A DNA stretch of 64,000 nucleotides, taken from the NCBI GenBank assembly GCA_025331125.1, contig JAOALB010000094.1, forward strand, positions 1-64,000. Direction: 5' to 3'. Each line of letters starts with the position of its first letter. The stretch's first letter is position 1. A model generated the notes under the pieces. That model was not told the DNA's origin, searched no databases, and was given only the letters and a program-made list of their open reading frames with translations. This document shows positions 47,412 to 58,503 of this stretch, one piece after another. The DNA is from Mycogone perniciosa (Eukaryota; Ascomycota; Sordariomycetes; Hypocreales; Hypocreaceae). Both the position numbers and the translations under genes were made by a program.

Positions 47412-50338
47412 CTACCTAGGTCCTTGGTAAGCCGCTTTGAGAATGGCCTCGTCGTAGTTGGAGGTGGTCTCATCCATTTGGAAATGCCTTCCGAGTGAAG
47501 GCCTATTCTCCCGATGAGGAGCGTCCTGAGACAGACTGCGGCCAAGATCAGCAGTGAAAGACGGGGTACGGAACTGTCCATTCGCGGGAGTTCCATGGTA
47601 TAAGCTGCTCGGGTGAGAGAAACCAGAAATCCCAGATGAAAATGGAGCATTCTCCAGGCTCCGCTGCCCCCACCCCGAAGAGACCGGTGCCTGTTGTCTC
47701 AACATGTTTTGGTTTTGAGACCACTGGCTGAAGGACGACGTTCGTGGCGCTGTGGCACTGTTGAATGTTTGTAGCAGATGTTCCCGATGGGCTCTTTGAG
47801 CAGCAATGTTAGACGGACTGCCAACATCGCTTGCGATATTGCGAGCAAAGGCGCCAGAGGCATGACGGCCTGGAGTGGCAAAGGGGTCGTCTAGAGGCTT
47901 CGCTGTTGCGACAGATATATTAGGAGACTGAGTTACGACGTGTTGTCCATTGAAAGCTTCCTGTCTCGCGGTTGATGCTGCTGAGTTCTGGTCCTTGTGT
48001 GGATTAGGAGTGTTGAACCAGTCCCAAGGGAGAGGTTCAAACTTTCCCGATGGAATGGACCTCGCAGGGCTTGGGTCGAGGTCCAACGAGGCAAACACCT
48101 CGTTGGCTGTGGCGGTGTGCATTCCATACGATGATTCCTCAGGGGAACGGCGGTGTTGTGACTGCGGTATTGGTGTCGGTGGCTTCAAGAATGGAGCTAG
48201 CATGTTGATGACAGTATTTGCCGCCTCATCCACATCACGGGACAACTCGTAGTTATCGTTGCTACTCGATACCTCTCGCGAGAGTTTACCAGCGTCTGTT
48301 TCGCAGGGATTTGATGCGCGAGATACCGCGGTCGCCGGTGTTACCTGGGCTGGTGATGTATGCTTCGTCTGTTCGTCCGTTCCATCTGTCCGATGCTGCG
48401 AAGTGCCAGTCTCCTGACTAGGGCTCGATGCCACATTAAGAGGGGGTTGCCTTGAGCTCTGAACTGGCTGATAATCGAAGACCAGCGAATCGCCCTCAAT
48501 TTTGTGTACCAAGGGGACGGTGTTTTCGTTGGCCAAAAAATAGGCGCAACGAAGGGCGTCGAGGATTCTTCCTGCCTTCTCAGCAGAAGGTTCAAGGCGG
48601 CTTTCGGGGGCTTGTACATATGATTTAGTATTGCCATCTTCGCCACAATAGAATCTGCATGCTTCGGGCACCCGGTCATCACTCAGAGGGCTAAGTCCGA
48701 GGATCTCGATATCTTCCGGAAGTAAGTAGGGGCAGGATGTCAGATTTTCTTGGCGGTATGACATGACACATAGCAGAGTGAAAACTCGCGCCAGAATCTG
48801 AAGAGTCATTGGAATCACAGGCCCGAAGGCATCCGCTGTTCTGAAGACTTCATGTAGATGAGCTGCCAACCACATGCAGTACACCCGCAAGACGGGGAGG
48901 AGTGATTCAACTATAGGTGCCTTCTCGGTTCCGACAGATTGATCAACGCCGCCTTCAGCATTGGAAATAACTTCCTTCAGTTCAGACTCGAGAACTTCAC
49001 AGAACACAATGATAAACTGGGAATTAAACCGCAGTGTGGACTGATAGAACCGTGAAGAAGATTCAGTCCGGCTCTCTACTGGGAGTTAGTACTTGATCAC
49101 AGTCTAACGAGGAACTCCACTTACCGGTATACTTGAGGGTGGCGATATAATGTGCTGACATATTGACCAGTGCCATCTTCAGCAGAATATTGCCGGATGT
49201 TCCGCTCCGGCTAGCCATGGTAAGTCGATGTAGTACTTCACGCTCAAGCTCCTTCTGCTTCTGCTCTTGAGATGCTTCTCCTTTGTAAAACGAGCCATGA
49301 AGTTGCCCAAACCACTTGGCGAGGACTTCCTCGGGAGAGGAAGGGCTATGCCTAGACTTCGAGTTGTTGGGGGGTTGCAGGGCTTTGAATTCGGCTTCCA
49401 AATTCGACTTGGCATTTGGATGTGGAGTTTCCACGGCCCATGCCCGATAAAAGTGATAGATAACATCAAGATGATTGCCCTGGTCGAGATTGACAATTCC
49501 CATCTGATGAAATGCAAATCCTGAGCGCGGTTTAAGATGGTGAGCTAGGCTGTAATATGCCAAAGCTGTTTCGTATCCAGAATTCTTGTGCCTAGCTTGC
49601 ACCCGGTAACGTGCCAAATCCCCCAAGCGAATCAAAGTTGAGTGGCATGAGTTCAAGACCTTGCCCTGCAAGTCGGCAGAAACAGGGCTTATTTTTTCTT
49701 CAACAGTCAACTGCTCAACATCAATTCCCTGAGCAATCCGTTTGAGCTCTGGCATATCATAACGAGCGGAGAGGCGCTGGATGTATCCCTTGTAGAACTT
49801 CTGGGCGATGCGCAGAAAGTTGTGATACATCTTCTCAACTTTGCGTCTTTCGACGGCGTGGGAAGATTGCTTAAGTCGGCCCAAAATCCGTCGATATTCG
49901 GAGTTGATGGAGGTATGAATCATCCACAAGGCCTCCTCGGTGTTCTCCGATACAGCATAGTCAAAATCCAGGAAAATGGTGGACACACATCCAAGACGGA
50001 ACCTAGCCGGCAACAAGTCAGCCTGAATTCAGATTACGACGTCGCAGCTTGAGGGGCATACTTCTCCAAAAGGCTGTCGACAGCTTCGAATTGAGAGACG
50101 TTGATTCCAGAAGTGCCATCCTGAAGGTCCCGGAGGTCGTTCAACAGTTTTTTGCGTATCTTCAGCGTCTCACTACACGCCCAGTGTCAGTGTTTGTTCT
50201 CCATGCCCAGCGCAGTCGCAAAAGCCCCCGGTTCAGTGTGAAAATACCACTGCTACCACAACACCTCGGAGGCTCCGTTGGCGCAGGATAAACGTACCGC
50301 CATGCCTGGCTGGCCTGAGGGGCAGAAGAAGAGGCCAT
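47412..50338 (-). CDS. EST1/SMG7 (EBS1)-like 14-3-3/TPR protein
   Basis: Member of the EST1/SMG5/6/7 family, whose fungal members act in nonsense-mediated mRNA decay and/or telomerase recruitment. Exons, read leftwards: 50298-50338, 50062-50172, 49125-50002 and 47412-49078; total 898 aa. Residues 14-190 form the EST1 14-3-3-like part (RETLKIRKKLLNDL, FRLGCVSTIFLDFDYA, KMYHNFLRIAQKFYKGYIQR). Residues about 190-500 form the helical TPR/EST1 DNA-RNA-binding region (LIRLGDLARYRVQARH, YYSLAHHLKPRSGFAFHQMG). The second half is Ser/Pro-rich with QSQHRRSPEES-type disorder. No PIN nuclease domain is seen, so SMG6 is unlikely. EBS1/SMG7 is the preferred comparison, but a telomerase role cannot be excluded. 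Confidence 0.85.
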
Positions 50339-51374
50339 GTCGTAGATGGCACCTCCACCAACGATTGGCGGATAAAATAACACGATCGGCGGTTGTCGCA
50401 AGGGTGTATAGAAGGAGAAATTCCAGCTACGCGGTCATCTCATGCTCTCGAAAACCCAAATCGCAAAGATCCAGACAGTCCATAACTCGGGGTCGCGTCG
50501 GATCGGGAGAGCTGGTACCGGACTCGGTTTACGGGAATCAAGCAGTCGGCTAGGAGAGAGAACATTTGTGAAGATGTGAAGTATGAAATAGGAATAAAAG
50601 AAGATGGAGCATCAAGGTTAATGTTTTGTCACGCTGGTGGCTTGCTCAGTGGCGGCTTGCGACAGATGTGAACGAATGTTGACAAGAGAGGTGAGCGGCT
50701 TGTGAACCCCTCAAGGTTGCGCTGGAAATTCTTCGGCTGTTCTTTTGTTTGGGATAATAAGCCACACCTTGTGATGACTCTTACCCAGGTCACTTCAGTG
50801 GATAATGCCAATAAAGTTCGAATAGGGATCGATTTATATGTTACAGTGGAGAAATCTTTTGGGATTCCAGACCAGCATTCGCCTATCTGCAGTCCGCAGG
50901 TGACTTTTGAAGAAGTTTTAGAGGTGTTCTCAAGCTTCCACGAACTCGGCAATGCTAAAGCTTCGTCAGCCACAGAGCTGTGTGGCTGGTGGGTGACATA
51001 GCCTTTGAGGCTTGAGACGTTGGTGACAGTGGCGGGGCTGAGAAAGGCCCCACCAAAGCCTTCTGGGCCTCCATCTCCTAGTATTACTATTACTACTACT
51101 ACTACGGAGTACTCTGGTCAGGCTGGCTTGCATCTAAACTCACGACATCCCACTATCAAGCGTCCCAATCATTGTTGTATCTTTGAGCCCTGGGCCATTT
51201 TGGTGTTTTTTTTGGCCAAAAAATCAACACCGCTACTAGCTGTTGCTTTTGCTTCTCCTCGTCCTTGTCCTCGTCTATCTTTGCCCTCCGCTCCTCCTCT
51301 TACGCCTGCGTTACGCTCTCGTTGGCCCGACTCAAAGTAATTCTTGCCCCACCAAGCTCACCGTATATTAAAAG
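50339..51374. promoter_or_regulatory. Divergent spacer between the EST1-like and ZNF511-like genes
   Basis: About 1 kb holding both promoters. Near its right end lies a trinucleotide TAT/TAC tract (51082-51105) running into TACGGAGTAC (51103-51112), and a CT-rich leader (51236-51310) before the zinc-finger gene. No gene is supported. Confidence 0.5.
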
Positions 51375-52195
51375 ATGAAGCGCTCACGAGAGCCGGAAGA
51401 GCATTTAGAACTCGGCTCCCAGCAAGGGAATACGGACCGGTTTACGAACTCTGACGTGGACCTGCGGCCTGTTTCAAAAATTACTGAGCTAGATTCGGCC
51501 GTTGAAGACGAGGAAGACGAATTCGCAATGAGATGCTCACTTCCCCCTCACAGAGAACCACTGGGCTTTCGGTACTACGGCGATTACGAAGCTCATTACC
51601 TCAAGTTTCACACAAACAGGTGTCTTGAATGCCGGAAGAACTTCCCCACCGACCACCTCCTTGGTGTACACATTGAAGAATGCCATGATCCTCTGGCCAA
51701 AATCGCCAGAGATAAGGGTGAACACACGGTAGGCCATGTCGGCCCGACTTGTTCCTCCCAAGTAACTCTGACATGACATAGTACTCCTGCTTTGTTGAAG
51801 GGTGTGAGCGCAAGTGCATGACGCCTCAGAAGAGACGCATGCACTTGATCGACAAGCATATGTATCCCAAGAACTTCTTCTTTGCTGTTACAAAGGATGG
51901 TGTTGATGGGAGGCGCTCTCTGTTGATTGAGAGCGGCCACCACCGACGCAGGTCATCAACGAATTCCCAGCCAAAGGACACTCGACGTCATGACAGCAGT
52001 ACCCTGGAAGCGGAACCTTCTAAGCCCGATGACAAACCAAAGCAGCCGCCGTCTGTCACGGAAAAGAACAAGGCAAGGCCGGACAAGGTAACTGAGGCAG
52101 ATATGGCAGACCTCACTGGAGCTCTGTCAGCTCTGCAGTTTGTTCCGCCAAGCGTTCGTTTCGGCCGGGGTCGGGCAGGCTTCTCAAAGCGATAA
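51375..52195 (+). CDS. C2H2 zinc-finger protein, ZNF511 type
   Basis: Exons are 51375-51728 and 51782-52195 (53-nt intron), 255 aa. The fingers are of the ZNF511 type: a first degenerate segment around MRCSLPPHREPLGFRYYGDY and HYLKFHTNRCLECRKNFP, a C2H2 finger CLECRKNFPTDHLLGVHIEE CH, and after the intron CFVEGCERKCMTPQKRRMHL IDKHMYP. The C-terminal 100 residues are basic and low in complexity, ending in RFGRGRAGFSKR. A nuclear location is likely, but the molecular role of this family is not well defined. Gene structure and family are well supported; function is not. Confidence 0.86.
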
Positions 52196-52435
52196 GAGGG
52201 GGAAGAACATCACGTGGGAGCAAAAGCTGGATGGCAAGGATGATGATCAGCATAATATTATGAAATGACGACACTCAGCCAAATGAAAGGATTTCTACCT
52301 CTTGGGTGCAGGCATATACCGCCTCAGTTGTTTAGGTATTCTGTCCGTCCCACAACTCCCAACTCCAAACGCCCATCACTACTTCCGTTTAACCACCTCG
52401 GCCATCGGTTTGGTTCGCCAAATTTGATACGGAGA

Positions 52436-52945
52436 CTAGTCGCCGGATGCGCATCCTCTGCAGCCGCAGCTCACACACTGCAGGTCGTGATTCTCTTTTA
52501 AGTCGGCTCTAGGAACACGGCATATGCAGGTGCTATTGAAGTTGGTTTCCTTAGTTTGGACACATCGCAGGCAACAGAGCTACAGGAGCGTTAGCATCGG
52601 GTTCAGCTATTCAACAGCATCATAGGAGTAATGATGATTCACCTTCTCGTAGCCTGTTTTTTTCCATTTAGCTATAAGCATCGCGTCGGCATAGCCATTC
52701 TTTAACAGCCAGTCGTAGAGTTGCTTGCTGATCGCTTCCTTTTCGTAGTATAGCTCGTAGATGTAGCGGCTCCTCTGGTGGGCGATTTGGAAGATTTCCC
52801 ATTGTGTCTGGTGCTTGGGTCCGGGAGGCGGAGGCTTGTTTTGCGCGTCTTTCATCTTGTTCGCAAAGATGAGGAGGTCTGACTCGATATCACTGAAGCC
52901 CTCTGGAGGGGGCTTCCGTTTTGAGGCGTGTCGGATCGCAGGCAT
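52436..52945 (-). CDS. bud31: BUD31/G10 splicing factor
   Basis: Small zinc-binding protein (Cwc14) of the Prp19-associated core of the spliceosome. Exons are 52643-52945 and 52436-52579 (63-nt intron), 148 aa. The start at 52945 gives MPAIRHASKRKPPPEGF. Conserved blocks are IFQIAHQRSRYIYELYYEKE, KNGYADAMLIAKWKKTGYEK, and the second-exon Cys-rich part LCCLRCVQTKETNFNSTCIC RVPR followed by CVSCGCRGCASGD. All cysteines expected for the zinc clusters are present. It is divergent from the NDUFA6-type gene with only 260 nt between starts, and convergent with the zinc-finger gene. Confidence 0.96.
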
Positions 52946-53205
52946 TTTGGTCGATGTAAGAGATCTTGGGGAAATGTAGGTTGTAGAGCTGACTGAGGCT
53001 GACGGACCTCTAAACAAAAGCACATGGAAAGTTGGGAGAAGGCTGAGTTAAGCCGCAATAGAGGGGCGATTTTCTGTGGCGCACATGAGAAATGTGGCTT
53101 TTGAATCACGTGATAGGTCCCTCTCTGAAGCTGGTTCATGCTTCTGCTTGCAACTCAACGTCACGGCACTGTGGTTTCCGCGTTGAGAAGCATTGATTGC
53201 CCACC
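52946..53205. promoter_or_regulatory. Shared divergent promoter of BUD31 and the complex I subunit gene
   Basis: Only 260 nt separate the divergent start codons. A perfect TCACGTGA octamer lies at 53106-53113, a strong candidate for a Cbf1-like bHLH factor, placed about 160 nt from one start and 95 nt from the other. Confidence 0.5.
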
Positions 53206-53870
53206 ATGGCCATTCTGCCGACTCAATTCGCCAAAAAGACGGCGCAGTGTGAGTCGCCAGCATGTCCTAATTTCATGATGACGCTAATATGTCAAATAGC
53301 AACCAGCTTGACGGATGCGAAGCGCCGAGTCCTTTCCTCTTACCGAGAATGGATCCGAGGTGTACGTCCCACGAAGCCCGTATCCTAGGCTCTCTGCGGC
53401 ATTGCAATTCTATTTCCAATAATCGGTCGATTATTTTCTATACGAAGCGATGTAATCTGACTGGGATAATACAGGCGCCCGAGATTCAAACGATGTACAA
53501 CGTCCCCCTGCCCATCTCCGCCATCCGGACAAGGATACGACAAGAGTTTGAGCGAAACCGATTTGCGAGCAAGCTCTCTGTGGTGGACGTTCTGCTCTTC
53601 AAGTCTCACGCTGAATACCAGGTACTACTGCCGCCCCAGACAATGGACGAGTCGAGTTGGAAGGGCCTATGCTGATCTAGCCATGGTAGGAGACAATGAA
53701 CTTCTGGAAGCAGACGACTCACATCATGTCTTACTTCAAAGAGGAAAACTTCAGGGGGGACAAGAGACTTCCGTCGAATTTTATGTCCGGCTTCTTGGAG
53801 GTGAGTTGCGACAGAACTACTGACATAATCTACTATAGGGACTAACATTCGCTGGTAGGGCCGAAACTAG
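53206..53870 (+). CDS. Mitochondrial complex I LYR-motif subunit (NDUFA6 / 14.8 kDa type)
   Basis: Accessory subunit of NADH:ubiquinone oxidoreductase that binds the acyl carrier protein through a LYR-family helix. Exons are 53206-53248, 53300-53361, 53475-53621, 53690-53800 and 53859-53870, giving 124 aa. The LYR-type motif is SSYREWIRG. Further blocks are APEIQTMYNVPLPISAIRTR, the IRQEFERNRF stretch, VVDVLLFKSHAEYQ and ETMNFWKQTTHIMSYFKEE. The last exon is only 12 nt and codes for GRN plus stop. Five exons for 124 residues, with a 12-nt final one, makes this gene easy to misannotate. Confidence 0.92.
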
Positions 53871-54039
53871 AAAAGACGGGGGGGGAACCGCTTATGTAAA
53901 TATCTCTTTTTCAATCGAAGATTTTGAATCAAGAACTGCCGCATAACGCCATAAAGTTCCCTGTTGCCGGGATACAGACAAACGTTCTATATGTGTGAAA
54001 TGTCACGGGGATATAGGCCCCATTACATACAGACGGAGA

Positions 54040-54671
54040 TCATCGCTCAATGCCTTGCTCTTCGTTGAAAGCTTGCCTCTTTGTCCAGAACTTCTCCGCT
54101 ACGACGTCGCATACGTCCTGCAGGTCACTCAGACCCTTCTTCAGGGCATCCACGGCCATTCCCTCTATAGTAATGTTAGCAGGGGATGTAGAATACGAGA
54201 GAAATTGAATCTTACCGTATGTTTGTATCCTAATGTTCATCTTTGGCTCAGATGGGTGAGGAATGGCATAGGCGCAAAACTCAACATCGGGGCTATAAGA
54301 GATCAGTATGCCAATTCCAGAGATCATGGTGATAAGCCTTTGTGAAATACTTTTTCATGATGACATATCGCAAGGCATTGCCCAGCGTGTGACCTTCATC
54401 GGTGAATTCAAAAGAGGCTGCCGTATCTGTCGACCCTGGAAGCTGTCCCACTTGTTAGTGAGAGGATTGGTGAACTGAGAAGGTCTCACTGTACAATTTT
54501 CACTCGCTGTGGCTCAACTTCCTCTTCCTCCTCCTCCTCCTCCTCCTCAGCCTCGACATCATCGCCCATCTCAGCGTCTTGGTTAATGTCGTCCTGGGCA
54601 GATGGCGGGGCGTCTTGCATATTGGCATCCTGTGAAGAAGGATCCTCCTGCTTTTTTGTTCGGCCAGGCAT
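54040..54671 (-). CDS. rpc19: RNA polymerase I and III subunit AC19 (RPC19)
   Basis: Shared subunit of RNA polymerases I and III, forming with AC40 the counterpart of the bacterial alpha dimer. Exons, read leftwards: 54495-54671, 54351-54442, 54216-54292 and 54040-54164; total 156 aa. The N-terminal 55 residues are acidic and disordered, with a long poly-Glu run. The folded part carries the hallmark DEGHTLGNALRYVIMKNPDV block, then EFCAYAIPHPSEPKMNIRIQ and AVDALKKGLSDLQDVCDVV. The first intron donor is GTACAG after Ile59, chosen because it restores KILPGSTDTAASFEF. It lies 291 nt upstream of a tRNA gene, i.e. a Pol III target. Confidence 0.95.
54530..54549. repeat. CTC trinucleotide tract encoding poly-Glu
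   Basis: Run of CCT/TCC triplets that on the coding strand gives the poly-glutamate segment in the disordered N-terminus of AC19. Codon-scale repeat. Confidence 0.85.
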
Positions 54672-54962
54672 TTTGGGTATTGAGTATGATTTGTCCCGCG
54701 GGATAGAAGGCGAGAACTATGGCGTGGTTAATTGAAGGGTTTGTTATTAAAAGTGATACTGTTCACAGACTTTATTGCGAATTGTTTCTTGGAAGGAGGA
54801 CTGATAGTTCAGATCTAGGAAATTTTGATGATGAACGATGAATAGTGGGGCATTCTCTAACGAATGGCGGCAGCTGACTGGTGTATCTGCCAGTGGATTT
54901 TGCACATAGTTTGTGTACATATACTAAACTAATGTCGGAAACTAACATCTCCGATCCCGGGA

Positions 54963-55036
54963 GCCCGGGTAGCTCAATTGGCCAGAGCGTGCGGCTTTTA
55001 ACCGCAAGGCTGGGGGTTCGAGCCCCCCCTCGGGCG
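54963..55036 (+). tRNA. tRNA-Lys (anticodon UUU)
   Basis: Full cloverleaf without intron. Acceptor stem GCCCGGG pairs with CTCGGGC (one G-U pair), D stem GCTC/GAGC, anticodon stem TGCGG/CCGCA with loop CTTTTAA (anticodon TTT), variable region AGGCT, and T stem GGGGG/CCCCC with TTCGAGC loop; discriminator G. It is followed within 10 nt by T runs that can end Pol III transcription. The CCA tail is not encoded, as expected in eukaryotes. Confidence 0.95.
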
Positions 55037-55041
55037 CTTAC

Positions 55042-55054
55042 TTTTTCCTTTTTT
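55042..55054 (+). terminator. RNA polymerase III terminator of tRNA-Lys
   Basis: Runs of five T (55042-55046) and six T (55049-55054) begin 6 nt after the tRNA 3' end. Such T runs end Pol III transcription. Confidence 0.75.
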
Positions 55055-55957
55055 GGCCAAATTCCCCAACTCCCTTTTGGCTGGGTCCCAAATCCTTTTT
55101 TTTTTAGCCAAATATTACTTACTGTACAGGGTAGGACATGAACAAGGTCAATTTGTATCGACATGCACAAGACGACAAGGTGTATCCATCAGCAGAGAGT
55201 TCAAACCCAATGGCCAGACTAAGGATACTTTGTAATATCTGATCTGTATAGAGTATGAGACCCGTGGTTTGTTGAACTACTATTAGGTAGTCTAACAAAC
55301 CCAGCATCATGTGCCAGCCATGACAATCAAAGGAAAGGTCGCAACCCTCGTAAGCCTAAATGGGCTACGGAACTACTTCGTACTGTCCGTGAAATAAGAT
55401 TGGTTCATATCACAACAGTCAGATAAAAAAGGGTCATACTACCACATAAATGGTGGCGTTTACTCCGTACTCTGTACTCGTAGGAGTTGCATCATCTCAA
55501 TCCCATGCGTGCTCATAGGATTTGACAGGGCTTGAGCCCACCATCTCAATATGTAATAGTAGCAGAGTGTTGTGCAACCTCGGTGTCAACGATTAATACA
55601 TCAATTAACCGCGAGGGGAAAAAAGCAAATTACTCAACAAGTTCTCTTGGTAAGATAGTAGTAGCAGTAGTAGTACTTGTAACTGCCGATGTTGCACGGA
55701 CACTGCCTGTTGTATACTACTCATACGGAGTATGTCTTTCTTTGACAACCAAGTGGAAGAAGAGTGTTTGGCTCGATAGAACAAACAGACTTTGCTTTTT
55801 TTGGTTCCAAGAGGTCCGGCCCGTTTATAGTGGATGTGTCGCAGGATCGGGTTGAAACGAGGTCCTAGCCAATAATAGGCACAGCCACGAGGGGCTAGGA
55901 GACGAGTTGCCTGCTGGACGAGCCAGAGATCCTGCCCTGTCGAAGTGTCTCCACCTA

Positions 55958-55978
55958 ACCTGAGACGATGTCTCAGGT
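55958..55978. repeat. Perfect 9-bp inverted repeat (hairpin)
   Basis: ACCTGAGAC GAT GTCTCAGGT, a perfect stem of 9 bp with a 3-nt loop, in non-coding DNA. Not followed by a T run, so not a typical terminator. Confidence 0.8.
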
Positions 55979-58103
55979 GAAGCAGGGCTGTTGACCCCCT
56001 AGTGGAGTCACGAACCACAATACGTCTTCGTATGTGTTTCGTACTTTGATACCTCTTGTACTCGTGATATGTAAAAGTAAGGTGGGCGGATGATGGCCAA
56101 CATGAACGTGAATTTCATGCACCACGCATGATCTACGGTTTGACGATGATGAACGGCGGGGTATCATGTTCGAGTACTAGGAGACAATGAGAAACACACC
56201 CCTATAGTATGTGGGTATTTCTATCGTATGGTAAAAAACGTAAATCCTCGTGACCGAGAAGAGAATGCAGTATGGATAGCATACCACGCTGGTACGACAT
56301 CCGATTCGAGATTCAAGTCGGCCTACGAATGGGATGGCAACAAACTTGGGGATGGGCCCGAAAAGGGTGCGCCGAAAATGCATCTTGCCGTCGGGCCACT
56401 TCAGCCTACTGAAAACCCGCCTTGAAGAAACATCCAAGACTCCTCCATGCCACCGCACATGGGCCACTATGCGGCGTGAGCTTTTCGACTATCGAAGTTG
56501 CCGTCCGCAAGTATCTCTTGATGGCAGCATTGATTGACAAGACTCTAAATTGTTGAAACCAAATGATCCATGGCTTGCTTGTTGCGGGCGCACATCATGA
56601 GAATGCTGCTGATAGTCTTGAGAAGATAGCCTGACCGGCCGGCTGTCCAGGTCAAGGCTTGGTCACTGACTTGCAGGCCCGGTTCCTAAATGAGATGAGA
56701 ACCTCAGGGTATGGCAGCATCATCGCTCCCTCAGGGACTGGACGCAATGCAAATGCAGCCGTGGTCTCGCCGCGCCCGAGCAAGACACCAGCCGTCGTGA
56801 GCAAGCATAACGTGCCGTAAAAGCCAATTGCCAAGTGAGGGACAGACCATGGCAGGGACAGGGACAGGGATGGGGTGTGGCCGTAGGGATACCTGACAGG
56901 GGTAGACGCAGTTACGGACTTGCAGGATTAGTAGAAAAGCGTTTCTTGAATTCTGTCTGTATGTAACTGCAAATGAACCTGAATTCAGTATGAAACGGAG
57001 CCAAGAAACGATCAGTTAGAGACAAGAAGCCGGTGAGGGGAGGTGACACAACGGTCGTAAGGAACTTCTCCAACAGGAAGGCATCTCGTAATTCGTTCAC
57101 ACGCGGAGAGCAGCCCAGCAATCCAGGAAGCAGACAGGAGCGTCGATCATCACGGCACGGACAAAAAAGGAGAATGTCGGCTGAATGTTTGATACGTGCT
57201 TGTATTTATTCGTCTATGCCCTAATAAGTACTAAGGTTGCGTTCTTGATAATGGAGATGGATGGCTGAAACACTCCATTGTTGGTTGACGTGAGGATCTT
57301 CAGGGAGGCCTTGGAGCTAGGCAGCTAGCCCAGGGTCGGTTGTCAAGTGCGGAAGTTTAGATCTCATGAGCCACGAGGCTATCGGATCCAAGATATAGTC
57401 ATAATAGAGAAGATGCCCTCGCAAGCGGGATTTGCCATGGTCTATTGTACGAGTAGTTGCACTCCGTAGTTGCGGTGGACATACGGAGTACATATGAGTA
57501 TCAAGCTCCCATCGATACGGGAAAAAAGCATGGCCCACTCCTACTTCGTACTAAAAGTTAGTATACCGTGTGGGTGAACTTTGATGCAACATGACTTGAC
57601 CCCTTCCTAAGAAGGTTCAGCCGTTGTCAGAGGAGCATGAGCCTAGAATCCATAGCTGTGCCCCAATCAGCAACCTTCTTGCTGTTTCCAGCAAATAGAC
57701 GATGCCAACAGAGAACGGTGGTTGGTACTCGGTCCTTTAGCTGGCTCAGGCATGGTGGCAAGCTGAGGGACGCCGTTTTGCATTATATAGGCTGGTGTCT
57801 TGTGGCCGTCTCACCATCGGGACGCTACGACCTCACCACAGGTGAAATGCGCACACACTCTGCCACAGGAGGATGAGTAGTACGAGTAGTGTCTAGGATT
57901 GCGACAGCAGACTGATATGCAATGCTGCCGAACCGAAGAGACAAGTTAATATTATCAATCGCACGCAAGACATCGGTGGGCTGCGGTGCAACGGCATCCG
58001 GGGATCCTCTGCTTGTTTAGGGAGGTCCTCCGTACGTATGGCCTGCATTTCGCCGTCCCCGCCGCCGTATTCTCGAGGCTCGGCATTGCTCGTTCAGCTG
58101 AGC

Positions 58104-58142
58104 CTTGCTTGCTTGCTTGCTTGCTTGGTTGATTGATTGATG
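58104..58142. repeat. (CTTG)6 followed by a (TTGA)-type run
   Basis: Six CTTG units (58104-58127) followed by GTTGATTGATTGATG. Compound tetranucleotide microsatellite in non-coding DNA. Confidence 0.85.
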
Positions 58143-58487
58143 CAGAGCAGAGGAGACAAGGAGGGTCTCGTCGCTGGCGGATGCCTGCCTGCCTGCTAGC
58201 AGCCAGCAGTCAGCAACATGTCGAAGCAGCAAACATTGTCTGAACAATGCGCAATACCTACCTAAAGCGGTCGTTCGTTTCAATGCATCATAGCGTTGCA
58301 ATCACGCCCTCTTTTCGTGCCTTTTTGACGAACAAGGCTTGGGCCAGGGATCCAATCACAGCGTGCGGAGCATTTGGATTCGCTGGATCTTTTGGCAGTG
58401 CGCGGCTGTAGTATCAAAGTAAAACACCCTAACACAGCACTCGAGCAGTGGGGAGATGGGGGAGGGGGAGGGCTTTTTGGTGGAAGA

Positions 58488-58503
58488 GATGGATGGATGG
58501 ATG
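58488..58503. repeat. (GATG)4 microsatellite
   Basis: Four perfect GATG units in non-coding DNA of the second gene-free block. Confidence 0.85.
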
